Source: Bartonella sp. HY328 (GTDB lineage: Bacteria > Pseudomonadota > Alphaproteobacteria > Rhizobiales > Rhizobiaceae). From it: a stretch of 64,000 bases of DNA. The stretch lies in contig NZ_CP104883.1 in NCBI RefSeq assembly GCF_025449335.1, positions 1,604,501 to 1,668,500 on the forward strand. The letters run 5' to 3'. A program made the position numbers and the translations under genes. This document shows positions 35,836-44,687 of the stretch, piece after piece. A model generated the notes under the pieces. It did no database searches. It was given only the letters and a program-made list of their open reading frames with translations, and had not been told where the DNA came from. The stretch's first letter is position 1, and every line of letters begins with the position of its first letter.

Positions 35836-36629
35836 TGGATGGCCTTGCTTTTATTCTTTTTTACCAATGAATTGGTCATGATCTACCTTTTAAATATAAG
35901 GATCTAATGATAATTAAATTTTTGAATCTATAAGTTATTTTCAATTTAGTTAAGCTAATAAAAATGAATAAGGTCGAATAATGTTTGTGTTTAAAACGTT
36001 TTTCTAAGTTTGACTTAGCTTGAAAAAATTAATCGAGAATCTTAATAATTTAAAGCTTACAGGATTTCAGTGGTAATATTGCAACATTTTGTGTCGAAAT
36101 TGCAACAAAGATGCATAAATGTGATAAAAATATGAAAAAAAATTAATCTGACTTTTTACAGTCATGTTCCTAAGACATAGAAAGCAAAATTTAGACAGTA
36201 AAGTTTTTTAGGAAAGATATTTGGTTTTATAATATTGTAAGCTTGATTTCCACCCAAGTAGACTTATGTAGTTGAAATATGCAATATGGTTTATGATTAT
36301 TCACTAATTATTGTCGTGAACGGTGAAAAATGCAATAGTCTTGGATAAAAGCATGACATGATGTGTTTAAATGCCACATTGATAGTTTAGTTTTTTTGCT
36401 TATATCTCAAATAGATAATCTAAAATTATGATACTTGTTCAGTGGGTAGTTTGTTTTTAGGTTTATTTTGGAATTGATTTTTAATGTGATTTTTTGTTTT
36501 AACAGTATGAAATTTTAATATTAAAAAACACTTTCTTTTTTTTAGAATAGTTATAAACTGGCGCGCGTCAGTCAAGGCATTTGCCTTATGGAAATGGTCG
36601 TAAAGTCGGCCAATATGGAAGGAACTATT
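35836..36629. other. Longest gene-free region (ntrY / rirA)
   Basis: About 790 AT-rich bases between divergent ntrY and rirA. No ORF with coding character on either strand. In relatives nifR3-ntrB-ntrC often sits next to ntrY; no recognisable remnant is seen. It should contain promoters of both regulators. Confidence 0.6.
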
Positions 36630-37088
36630 ATGCGGCTTACAAAACAAACCAATTATGCAATTCGGATGCTTATGTATTGTGCCGCCAATGAAGGTGAGCT
36701 TAGCAAAGTACCTGAAATTGCTAAGGCCTATTCAGTTTCTGAACTATTTTTGTTTAAAATTTTACATCCTCTCGTTGAGGCAGGCTTAATGCAAACAGTA
36801 AGGGGCCGCAATGGCGGGGTTAAGCTTGCTAAGCCTGCTGTAGAGATTAGTGTTGCGGATGTTGTCAAAGTAACTGAAGAAAACTTTGCGATGGCGGAAT
36901 GCTTTGAAAATGATGCTGTTGAATGTCCACTCGTCAATGCTTGTGGTTTGAATGCAACTCTATCAAAGGCATTAAAAGCTTTTTTCGATGTTTTGTCAGC
37001 GACAACCATTGCAGATTTGCAGCGTCCACAGTTTAGAAGTCGGTTGGGCATTGAACAAATTGAAGAAAGCTGCAAAATGGCAGGCTGA
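36630..37088 (+). CDS. rirA: Rhizobial iron regulator RirA (Rrf2 family)
   Basis: A 152-residue Rrf2-family iron-sulfur repressor of iron-uptake genes. MRLTKQTNYAIRMLMYCAAN starts the winged helix, and VRGRNGGVKL is the wing. The three cluster-binding cysteines are at 91, 99 and 105 (AECFENDAVECPLVNACG), exactly the RirA spacing. ATG at 36630 has AAGGAAC upstream; earlier in-frame ATGs are disfavoured by the conserved N-terminus. It lies just before ispDF with a 33-base gap. Confidence 0.9.
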   Translation: MRLTKQTNYAIRMLMYCAANEGELSKVPEIAKAYSVSELFLFKILHPLVEAGLMQTVRGRNGGVKLAKPAVEISVADVVKVTEENFAMAECFENDAVECPLVNACGLNATLSKALKAFFDVLSATTIADLQRPQFRSRLGIEQIEESCKMAG

Positions 37089-37121
37089 TATTCTCAAAAG
37101 AGATGAGGCTTTATTATTTCA

Positions 37122-38339
37122 ATGTCAAAAACGGTTGCAGCGATTATTCTTGCTGCCGGTCGCGGTGAACGTGCTGGTAGCGTCGGGCCTAAACAATATG
37201 AAAATTTGCAAGGCGAGGCAATTATATGTAAAACCGTGCAGAGATTTGTTGATTGTCCCAGTGTCGGACAAATTATTGTTGTTATCCACAAAGATGATTT
37301 AGATCTTGCAAAAGCAGCACTTCAGCGCTTTGAAGCGCGTATAAAGCTAGTTGTTGGTGGAGCTACACGGCAAATATCTACTTTGGCTGGTCTTGAATAT
37401 TTATCATCATATTCACCAGAATTTGTGCATATTCACGACGCTGCGCGTCCCTTTATTACGGTACAACTTCTTGATAATATCCATAAAAATCTTTCAGTGG
37501 AAAGCGGGACTATCATTGCAATTCCTATCTCAGATACTTTGAAAAAGGTGGATGGTAATAATAATATTATTGCAACAATTAAGCGAGATGGTCTATTTAG
37601 CGCGCAGACACCGCAGACATTTCCTTTTTCGTTGATTTTTAACGCCCATAAGAAAGCTCATCAAAATCGGCAAGATCATTTTACTGATGATTCAGCTCTT
37701 GCTGAGGCTTTTGGTATTCCGGTCAAAGTATTGATAGGCTCTGCCGATAACATAAAAATAACATGGCCGGAAGATTTTGGTCGCGCCCAACAAATTTTTG
37801 CAAAGCAACAAGGTAAAAGCCAGCAGAAAGTGAATTGCATGTATCCTGATATACGTACTGGAAATGGTTATGATGTCCACTGTTTTGAAGCGGGGGATCA
37901 TGTTACACTTTGCGGTGTGGATATTCCTTTTGATAAAAAGCTGTCAGGCCACTCAGATGCTGATGTTGCATTACACGCCTTGACCGATGCGTTATTAGCG
38001 ACAAGGGGAGCTGGGGATATTGGTACCCATTTTCCACCATCTGATCCGCAGTGGCGTGGGGCTGCATCCCATATTTTTGTCCGCCATGCGGTGTCAATTG
38101 TTAAGCAATATGGTGGGCGTATTGCTAATATTGACATTACCTTAATCGCTGAAGCACCAAAAGTTGGGCCTCATCGTGATGCGATGCTTGCTGCATTAAG
38201 CGAAATGCTTGGTATCACCAAGGATAGAATATCGGTCAAAGCAACGACAAATGAAAAACTGGGTTTTATCGGTCGTGGTGAAGGTATTGCGGCAATTGCA
38301 ACAGCCAATGTTATTTATCCAGGTGAGGTGCCTTTATGA
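37122..38339 (+). CDS. ispDF: Bifunctional IspD/IspF isoprenoid enzyme
   Basis: A 405-residue fusion for two steps of the MEP pathway. Residues 1-225 are the IspD cytidylyltransferase (ILAAGRGERAG, HDAARPF, TPQTF); 245-405 are the IspF cyclodiphosphate synthase (GNGYDVHCF zinc site, SGHSDADVALHALTDALL, ISVKATTNEKLGF). The fusion is typical of alpha- and epsilonproteobacteria. It overlaps the next gene by four bases (ATGA). Confidence 0.96.
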   Translation: MSKTVAAIILAAGRGERAGSVGPKQYENLQGEAIICKTVQRFVDCPSVGQIIVVIHKDDLDLAKAALQRFEARIKLVVGGATRQISTLAGLEYLSSYSPEFVHIHDAARPFITVQLLDNIHKNLSVESGTIIAIPISDTLKKVDGNNNIIATIKRDGLFSAQTPQTFPFSLIFNAHKKAHQNRQDHFTDDSALAEAFGIPVKVLIGSADNIKITWPEDFGRAQQIFAKQQGKSQQKVNCMYPDIRTGNGYDVHCFEAGDHVTLCGVDIPFDKKLSGHSDADVALHALTDALLATRGAGDIGTHFPPSDPQWRGAASHIFVRHAVSIVKQYGGRIANIDITLIAEAPKVGPHRDAMLAALSEMLGITKDRISVKATTNEKLGFIGRGEGIAAIATANVIYPGEVPL

Positions 38340-38854
38340 TTGATGCCAAGATTATTGATGAGCTTGCCCGCGAAGTATTAAAGATTTGCCGACAGCGAAA
38401 GCTTTTATTGGCAACAGTTGAATCTTGCACTGGTGGCATGATTGCGGCGGCACTTACCGATATTGCTGGTTCATCAGATGTCGTGGATTGTGGTTTTGTT
38501 ACCTATTCAAATGAAGCCAAAATGAGCATGGTCGGTGTAGATCAATGTCTGTTAGAAAAATATGGTGCAGTTTCAGAGCCGGTTGCGGTTGCAATGGCAA
38601 AGGGCGCTTTGCTCCATAGCAGGGCGGATATTAGTATTGCAGTCACTGGTATTGCTGGACCAGATGGTGGCAGCAATGAAAAAACCGTTGGTCTGGTTCA
38701 TCTTGCTGTGGCGTTAAAGCAATTTGAACCGTTGCATTTTAAAGCACATTTTGGCGATATAGGGCGAGGGAATGTAAGACAAGCTACTGTGATAAAAGCT
38801 TTTGAACTAATCGTTTCTTATGTAAAAAATAATGTAAAATGCTTGCCTCGTTGA
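38336..38854 (+). CDS. pncC: CinA C-terminal family protein (nicotinamide-nucleotide amidase PncC)
   Basis: A 172-residue stand-alone CinA C-terminal domain, which deamidates NMN to NaMN for NAD recycling. Conserved ESCTGGMIAAALTDIAGSS (catalytic Ser/Thr region), FVTYSNEAK and VTGIAGPDGG are present. No N-terminal MoCF-like domain, as usual in rhizobia. Co-translated with ispDF. Confidence 0.92.
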   Translation: MIDAKIIDELAREVLKICRQRKLLLATVESCTGGMIAAALTDIAGSSDVVDCGFVTYSNEAKMSMVGVDQCLLEKYGAVSEPVAVAMAKGALLHSRADISIAVTGIAGPDGGSNEKTVGLVHLAVALKQFEPLHFKAHFGDIGRGNVRQATVIKAFELIVSYVKNNVKCLPR

Positions 38855-39387
38855 GCTGTTATCATTTATTATAAGGAAATAAAAATAATTTTTATAAGGC
38901 TCGGCGCTATATATCTTAGGAGGTTGCTTAACCTTTTAAATGTTCTTTTGATTGTAAGCTTTAGTAACTGAACAGAAAAATTTTAATAGCTTTCATTTTG
39001 GCTAATTTCTTCTTTTTAAAAAAGGTAAGTAAAATCTGCAAATTAATTTTGCAAATCAATGCAACGGATGTGTTATTACTTAAAAAGTGATCATTGAAAT
39101 AATTATTGATCGGCTTCGGTCATATTTAGGTGAAAAGGTACATATATCGCAATGATCAGTGGAAGTGATGCAGATTTTATACATTTAATAACTCAAAATT
39201 ATTGTGTTAAGGCGTTTTTGTTTACTTCTATCAAATAAAGTTACATTTACGAGCATCTTTAACCGTAAAAATACCAACCTATATAATAATTACAATGGAA
39301 TTAGATTTAAAATAAGTAGTAGCTAATATGATTGTTTATTTGCTATAGACATTTTAAAATGCAGTAAAATATTAGCAGGAGAGTCTT
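38855..39387. other. Gene-free region pncC / DUF3126
   Basis: About 530 AT-rich bases on the same-strand boundary. A TAGGAGGTTG sequence near 38918 looks like a ribosome-binding site but is followed by a stop after three codons. No ORF longer than about 30 codons has support. Confidence 0.55.
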
Positions 39388-39594
39388 ATGAAGCCTGAAG
39401 AGATCAAAAAATTAGATGCTTATTTTAAGCGTACATTCGGTAATGCGGCGATTAGTGTTAAGCCTCGGCCACGTAAAGATGATTCATGCGAAGTTTATAT
39501 TGATGATGAATTCATTGGCGTTGTATATGTTGACGATGACGAGGGTGAGCTATCCTATAATTTTTCCATGGCAATTTTGGATATTGACTTGTAA
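39388..39594 (+). CDS. DUF3126 family protein
   Basis: A 68-residue small soluble protein starting MKPEEIKKLDAYFKRTFG and containing VYIDDEFIGVVYVDDDEGE, the DUF3126 pattern restricted to alphaproteobacteria. CAGGAGAG precedes the ATG. In many rhizobia this gene follows cysE; here it is isolated about 18 kb away. Function unknown. Confidence 0.85.
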   Translation: MKPEEIKKLDAYFKRTFGNAAISVKPRPRKDDSCEVYIDDEFIGVVYVDDDEGELSYNFSMAILDIDL

Positions 39595-39619
39595 GCATAG
39601 CCAATTGATACATGAAACG

Positions 39620-39654
39620 AAAGCCAGCTTTTTTCAATCGGAAAGTTGGCTTTT
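39620..39654. terminator. Bidirectional terminator between DUF3126 and radC
   Basis: 12-bp stem AAAGCCAGCTTT / AAAGTTGGCTTT (one G-U pair), loop of 10, with T-runs on both strands, between converging genes. Confidence 0.85.
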
Positions 39655-39655
39655 A

Positions 39656-40474
39656 TTATATGAGATCAAGGGATTTTAGGCTGATATGGCCATTTCTTCC
39701 GATGATCAGATGGTCTATTATGGTTATATTTAAACCTTTGGCAACTTCCATCAGTTTTATGGTCATGGAAATGTCTTCTCGTGAGGGAGTAGGATCTCCC
39801 GATGGGTGATTATGGATAAGGATTATAGCCGCAGCAGAAAGTTCTAAAGCCCGCTTCATCACTTCTCTTGGATAGACAGGGATATGATCAATCGTTCCAC
39901 TTTGATGAATTTCGTCAGTAATTAAACCATTTTTTTTATCAAGAAATAATATACGGAATTGCTCAATAGTTTCATGCGCCATGACAGATGTGCAATAATC
40001 TATAACCTTATCCCAAGATGAAAAAATATTGCGTTTATTAATGCTTGCCCTATTGGCTTTTGTGATTGTCGTGCCAATAATTTTAAGGTCTAATGCAATT
40101 GAATCACCACACCCTTTTACGTCAGTAAGGCGTTTTATATCTGCACCGAGCACATCTGCCAATGTGCCAAAATGTTGCAAGAGAGCTTTGGCTAGTGGTT
40201 TTGTGTCTGCACGAGGAACCGAGCGGAATAAAAGGAGTTCCAGCAACTCATAGTCAGCTAGTGCTTGCCCATCTGTTTCAATGAAACGTTGTCGAAGCCT
40301 TTGCCTATGCCCTTCATAATGCATTTTCTCTTTTGGCTGCTTGGTTTTACCTTTTTTCGTATCCAGCAATTTTGTATTTTCGTGGGTGTTCAATTTTACC
40401 TGCGGTGCTATTTGACCTACAAGGCTAAAAAAATCAGCTTCCTGAAAACTGCCTCTATTGTCCTTATCCGACAT
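39656..40474 (-). CDS. radC: RadC family DNA repair protein
   Basis: A 272-residue JAB/MPN-domain protein. A helix-hairpin-helix region lies around residues 50-130 (LLELLLFRSVPRADTKPLAK), and the C-terminal metal site HNHPSGDPTPSRED carries the JAMM pattern HxHx7SxxD. N-terminal 45 residues are variable. Despite the name, its biochemical role is not settled. Confidence 0.93.
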   Translation of the reverse strand: MSDKDNRGSFQEADFFSLVGQIAPQVKLNTHENTKLLDTKKGKTKQPKEKMHYEGHRQRLRQRFIETDGQALADYELLELLLFRSVPRADTKPLAKALLQHFGTLADVLGADIKRLTDVKGCGDSIALDLKIIGTTITKANRASINKRNIFSSWDKVIDYCTSVMAHETIEQFRILFLDKKNGLITDEIHQSGTIDHIPVYPREVMKRALELSAAAIILIHNHPSGDPTPSREDISMTIKLMEVAKGLNITIIDHLIIGRNGHISLKSLDLI

Positions 40475-40555
40475 GGTTCTCCCCCTTACATGCCTGCATA
40501 AAGCCTCTTATTAGGTAATTGCAGATGACTTATATTATAGCATTTCAACAATCCT

Positions 40556-40585
40556 TTCCTGTTTTTAAGCCATCATAAACAGGAA
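40556..40585 (-). terminator. Hairpin after map
   Basis: 9-bp stem TTCCTGTTT / AAACAGGAA with a 12-nt loop, 33 bases beyond the map stop codon. No clear T-run. Confidence 0.45.
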
Positions 40586-40618
40586 GGAATCTTTAAGGAT
40601 AAATATTATAAGTCTCAC

Positions 40619-41446
40619 TCAATCTTGTGGCGGTATATAAAACATGTTGGCTGGAGATACTGTAAATATTTCACAACCATCTGCGGTAACCCCAACTGTG
40701 TGCTCATATTGCGCAGTCAAGGACTTGTCATTGGTGACGGCTGTCCAGCCATCTTTTAAAATTTTAACATCAGCCTTGCCAAGGTTAATCATTGGCTCAA
40801 TCGTAAAAATCATGCCTTCACGCAGTTCTGGGCCATCACTTGGTACACCATAGTGAACTATATTGGGTGTATCATGGAATAATTGTCCAACACCATGACC
40901 GCAAAAATTACGCACAACTGAACATCGCTGACTTTCAGCATAGGTTTGAATTGCATGCCCTATCGCACCTGTTCTTGCGCCTGGTTTTACTGCCGCAATA
41001 GCAAGCATGAGAGATTCGTGCGTTACTTCCATTAAGCGTTCGGCCGCGCGTTTAATCTTTCCAACCGGATACATCCGGCTCGAATCGCCGTGCCAGCCCT
41101 CAACAATAAAGGTAACATCAACGTTAACAATATCACCCTCTTTTAATATGCGCGCGCCTGGAATACCGTGGCACACCACGTGGTTTAATGATGTGCAGCA
41201 TGAATGGGTAAAGCCACGATAGTTAAGATCCGCTGGCAGTGCGCCTTCTTTGGCGCCAAAAGCGAAAACAAAATCGTCAATGGATTGGGTAGTAATGCCA
41301 GGTTTAATGAAGTCAATCAATGCATCAAGGCAGCGGGCTGCTAAATTGCAGGCCTTGCGCATGCCGTCAAAACCTTGCTTGTCAAAAATGCGGATCTGTC
41401 CTGTATATTCAATTGGTACTTTTTTATAATCTATATAGGAAACCAT
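40619..41446 (-). CDS. map: Methionine aminopeptidase, type I
   Basis: A 275-residue metalloenzyme that removes initiator methionine. Metal ligands are visible in NVDVTFIVEGWHGDSSRMY (two Asp), FCGHGVGQLFHDTPN (His), FTIEPMIN (Glu) and QYEHTVGV (Glu). The ATG overlaps the sfsA stop codon by one base, so translation is coupled. Confidence 0.96.
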   Translation of the reverse strand: MVSYIDYKKVPIEYTGQIRIFDKQGFDGMRKACNLAARCLDALIDFIKPGITTQSIDDFVFAFGAKEGALPADLNYRGFTHSCCTSLNHVVCHGIPGARILKEGDIVNVDVTFIVEGWHGDSSRMYPVGKIKRAAERLMEVTHESLMLAIAAVKPGARTGAIGHAIQTYAESQRCSVVRNFCGHGVGQLFHDTPNIVHYGVPSDGPELREGMIFTIEPMINLGKADVKILKDGWTAVTNDKSLTAQYEHTVGVTADGCEIFTVSPANMFYIPPQD

Positions 41447-42174
41447 TAATTATCCATCGATTCTATAATTGGCGATTCTATAATTGGTAGCGGCCGATAA
41501 GCCTCAATTTTTTCAATATCTATTTTGCACCCTATAGCAAAAGCCTCAACCCCTTTTTTACGTGCAAGTTGAAATTCTTCACCATAAATAGGATCTAAAT
41601 CGGCGCAAATTGACATTTTGTCGCAATCTTCTCGTTGAATAACAAAAAGCATGATCGCTCGTTTGCCTTGTTCTACCATCTTGGCTAATTCGCGTAAATG
41701 CTTAGTGCCGCGCGTAGTTACTGTGTCTGGAAATTCTGCTAAACCTTTTTCTCTCATAAAATGAACGTTTTTTACTTCGACATAAGTATCAACTTTATTC
41801 GTATCTCTTAGCAAGAGATCGACACGGGAATTGCTGCCATAGTGCTGTTCACGTAAAATAGAGCTATAACCAGACAAGTCGGCTACAAGACCTATTTGGA
41901 TCGCTTCTTCAGCAATTTTATTGGGAATAGACGTATTGATCCCTACTAAAATATTGTTCGATTCTACGATTTCTAATCTATACTGATATTTTCGGGTGGG
42001 CGAAACAGAATGGGAGAGCCAAACCCTGCCATTTTCATGAAGTAATCCGCGCATGGAACCAGTATTTGGAACCGACACCGTTATTTCATCGCCATTTTCA
42101 AGAATGACATCGGCTAAAAACCGCTTATAGCGTTTAATGAGACGCGCCGGTGTAAGAGGAGAAGTAAAAAGCAT
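41446..42174 (-). CDS. sfsA: Sugar fermentation stimulation protein homologue SfsA
   Basis: A 242-residue protein with OB-like N-terminal and nuclease-like C-terminal parts: RYKRFLADV, PNTGSMRGLL, VDLLLRDTN and VEVKNVHF are conserved. Biological role unresolved; reported to bind DNA in E. coli. The extreme C-terminus carries an in-frame 15-bp tandem duplication giving PIIESPIIES, so the tail is variable. First gene of sfsA-map. Confidence 0.92.
   Translation of the reverse strand: MLFTSPLTPARLIKRYKRFLADVILENGDEITVSVPNTGSMRGLLHENGRVWLSHSVSPTRKYQYRLEIVESNNILVGINTSIPNKIAEEAIQIGLVADLSGYSSILREQHYGSNSRVDLLLRDTNKVDTYVEVKNVHFMREKGLAEFPDTVTTRGTKHLRELAKMVEQGKRAIMLFVIQREDCDKMSICADLDPIYGEEFQLARKKGVEAFAIGCKIDIEKIEAYRPLPIIESPIIESMDN
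41458..41487. repeat. Exact 15-bp tandem duplication inside sfsA
   Basis: Two adjacent copies of CGATTCTATAATTGG (41458-41472 and 41473-41487). The duplication preserves the reading frame and adds five residues near the C-terminus. Confidence 0.85.
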
Positions 42175-42340
42175 AGCATATGATAGGATATGGCCAATGA
42201 AAAAGCAAATCGCTACCCATGGGAAATTAAAATCTATTTAGATTGAAATATTTATACGAGATCCTCGTCAATTAATCAGCTCTACTTATAGCACCTATCA
42301 TAAAAATTAATATTCAATGATAATAAGCTAAGAATTGCAA

Positions 42341-42457
42341 TTATTGAACAAAGTAATGAATAATATCTGAGATCGTAAGGTTTGCGCCAAAAACCATGAT
42401 TATAGCAATAAGTCCTGTTGCAAAAAGCGCGACGGTTGTTCTTGTTTCACTTTTCAT
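42341..42457 (-). CDS. 38-residue single-pass membrane peptide
   Basis: Small ORF MKSETRTTVALFATGLIAII...: a charged start, a clean 20-residue hydrophobic helix (about 9-28) and a polar tail ending IIHYFVQ. The start is preceded by GAGG seven bases upstream, unlike the longer in-frame extension. No nearby partner: sfsA is the next gene on the same strand, 167 bases away. I do not recognise the family; small membrane subunits or regulators look like this. Confidence 0.5.
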   Translation of the reverse strand: MKSETRTTVALFATGLIAIIMVFGANLTISDIIHYFVQ

Positions 42458-42899
42458 TTTGAACCTCATCAATCTGTCTATATCGGTCAAGTAAATTATT
42501 TCTATTTCATGAAGGCAAAACTGGACTGCAAACAAGGCTTCAGTTAGGCAAAAAAATGATCATCTCTGACCGTTTTTGTGATTTTTTGAAGAAAAAAATA
42601 AATAACTTAGAATAAGGTTGCTAAAAGGTTAATATCTACTGATGCTATGGGAATGCACTTTAATCGATATTAAAAAAAGCGCATGATCGGTTGAGTTAAG
42701 GATGCATAATTGCAAAGCGATTTTTATATTGTATGGTTAAGTAGATGTTGACTTACTTAGCCATGCTAAGTTTTGGTTCGCTATTGACTTTACCATGATA
42801 ATGTCAAAGAACGATCAAAGGTTTTTTAACTTCTCTTTGTTGGTGATATTGATCTTTCAACAATGTTTAATTCAGGTGAAATAGAGAAAATATATTATT
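42458..42899. other. Divergent intergenic region upstream of trmJ
   Basis: About 440 bases between the small membrane ORF and trmJ. No other coding signal; expected to hold both promoters. Confidence 0.55.
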
Positions 42900-43745
42900 A
42901 TGGCTGGTACAGATAAAAATCGCGCAATGATTAAAGAGGGGCCTGCAATCATTCTTGTTAATCCGCAATTGCCAGAAAATATTGGCATGGTAGCACGTGC
43001 AATGGCCAATTTTGGTTTGGCTGAATTGCGTCTTGTTAATCCACGCGAAGAATTTCCTAGCGAAAAAGCATTTTCTGCAGCAAGTAAAGCTGATCATATT
43101 ATCGAAAATGCGGTTGTTTTTGATAATTTGCGCGATGCTGTTAGCGATTTGACATTTATCTATGCAACGACAGCCCGTGAACGAGATGGTTTTAAACCAG
43201 TGCGCAGTCCCGTCGAAGCAACACAAAGGTTACGAGTATTAGAAACAAATGGCCAAAAAACAGGCATTTTATTTGGGCGTGAACGTTTTGGACTTTCTAA
43301 TGAAGAAGTTAGCCTTGCTGATGAAATTGTAACTTTTCCGGTTAATCCTGCATTTGCCTCTTTAAATATTGCGCAAGCTGTTTTACTTATGTCTTATGAG
43401 TGGATGAAGACCTCGTTAGATAAAAGCACTGACACCGCTTTTCGTGGCCCAGATTATATACCAGCTGAAAAACATAGTCTTTATGGATTTTTCGATCAAT
43501 TGGAAGATGCTTTGGATGTTAGGGGCTATTTTAGACCGGTAGAGCGCAAGCAAGTAATGGTTGATAAAATTCGAGCGGTTTTAACGAGGGCAGATTTCGG
43601 CGATTCAGAGCTCAAGCTTTTACGCGGCGTTATCTCGTCACTAGATAGGTTTTCGCCGCAAAGGCCACGCGGGGCAGGTGCACCCGAGGGTGAATCACTG
43701 CGTAGGGGTAGGGTAGATAAAAAGCCAATCGATGATTGCGAGTAG
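42900..43745 (+). CDS. trmJ: tRNA (cytidine/uridine-2'-O-) methyltransferase TrmJ
   Basis: A 281-residue SPOUT-class enzyme that methylates the ribose of residue 32 in some tRNAs. Knot-fold motifs: ILVNPQLPENIGMVARAMAN (about residue 18), FGRERFGLSNEE (about 123) and SLNIAQAVLLMSYEW (about 155), which bind S-adenosylmethionine. The C-terminal 20 residues are a variable, charged tail. It precedes murI by 6 bases. Confidence 0.92.
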   Translation: MAGTDKNRAMIKEGPAIILVNPQLPENIGMVARAMANFGLAELRLVNPREEFPSEKAFSAASKADHIIENAVVFDNLRDAVSDLTFIYATTARERDGFKPVRSPVEATQRLRVLETNGQKTGILFGRERFGLSNEEVSLADEIVTFPVNPAFASLNIAQAVLLMSYEWMKTSLDKSTDTAFRGPDYIPAEKHSLYGFFDQLEDALDVRGYFRPVERKQVMVDKIRAVLTRADFGDSELKLLRGVISSLDRFSPQRPRGAGAPEGESLRRGRVDKKPIDDCE

Positions 43746-43751
43746 GAATTT

Positions 43752-44546
43752 ATGAGCGAGCGTATTCGTCCTGTTCTGTTTTTTGATAGCGGTATCGGTG
43801 GCCTATCGGTACTGCGTGAAGCACGTATTGTAATGCCTGATCGCCATTTTATTTATGTGGCTGATGACGCAGGTTTCCCATATGGTACTTGGGATGAGGA
43901 TGCGTTGCGCGAACGTATTCTTATTTTGTTTGAATGGCTTTTACGCCGTTATGATCCTGAGCTTTGCATTATCGCTTGCAATACAGCTTCAACGCTTGTT
44001 TTGGCCGATTTGCGACGACATTTTAGCAATGTACCATTTGTTGGAACTGTTCCTGCAATTAAGCCAGCAGCCGAGCAAACATTAAGCGGAATTATCTCTG
44101 TTTTAGCGACACCAGGAACCGTAAAACGTGCCTATACCCGTGACCTTATCGCGTCTTTTGCGCAGCAATGCCAAGTGCGTTTGGTGGGGAGTGAAAGCCT
44201 TGCAATGATTGCAGAAGGCTACTTGCGTGGCATGGCTATTGATTATGAATTGGTACGCAGAGAAATTGCTGGTTGCTTTATTGAAAAGAGCAATGGCCGC
44301 ACTGATATTGTTGTGCTTGCTTGCACCCATTATCCATTTTTAATCAATGTTTTTCGGAAAGTTGCCCATTGGCCTGTAGACTGGCTTGACCCTGCCGAAG
44401 CGATTTCGCGGCGTGCGGCCTCTTTGCTAAAGCCTTTATCTGAACAAATGGATCTTGCTGCAGATTTGGCTTTCTTTACATCTCAAACTTCAGATTTTGC
44501 AACGCGGCGTTTATTGCATGGATTTGGTCTTCAATGCGATTGGTGA
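43752..44546 (+). CDS. murI: Glutamate racemase
   Basis: A 264-residue cofactor-independent racemase supplying D-glutamate for peptidoglycan. Both catalytic cysteines are in place: IACNTAST (about residue 76) and LACTHYPFL (about 190), and FDSGIGGLSVLREA opens the fold. The gene follows trmJ closely and is likely co-transcribed. Confidence 0.95.
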   Translation: MSERIRPVLFFDSGIGGLSVLREARIVMPDRHFIYVADDAGFPYGTWDEDALRERILILFEWLLRRYDPELCIIACNTASTLVLADLRRHFSNVPFVGTVPAIKPAAEQTLSGIISVLATPGTVKRAYTRDLIASFAQQCQVRLVGSESLAMIAEGYLRGMAIDYELVRREIAGCFIEKSNGRTDIVVLACTHYPFLINVFRKVAHWPVDWLDPAEAISRRAASLLKPLSEQMDLAADLAFFTSQTSDFATRRLLHGFGLQCDW

Positions 44547-44620
44547 TAATCTCTTATCACATATTGTTTCTATGATTTGATATTTCATTTTCTATAGGCT
44601 AACTAGCTGTTTGAAACTGT

Positions 44621-44653
44621 CTATTCCAATATCAGTGATCCATATTGGAATAG
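44621..44653. terminator. 12-bp perfect hairpin between murI and the HbpS-like gene
   Basis: CTATTCCAATAT (44621-44632) pairs with ATATTGGAATAG (44642-44653) around a 9-nt loop, between converging genes. No strong T-run, so the terminator role is probable only from position. Confidence 0.5.
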
Positions 44654-44687
44654 CAGACGCGATTATGTTTCAAAATATTAGTGTATT

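Noticed and set aside
39152..39238. 28-codon frame upstream of DUF3126
   Set aside because: The nearest Shine-Dalgarno-like sequence is too far away and the composition is that of AT-rich spacer.
42190..42246. 18-codon frame MANEKANRYPWEIKIYLD divergent from sfsA
   Set aside because: A weak TAGGA precedes it, but it is too short to be judged without comparison.
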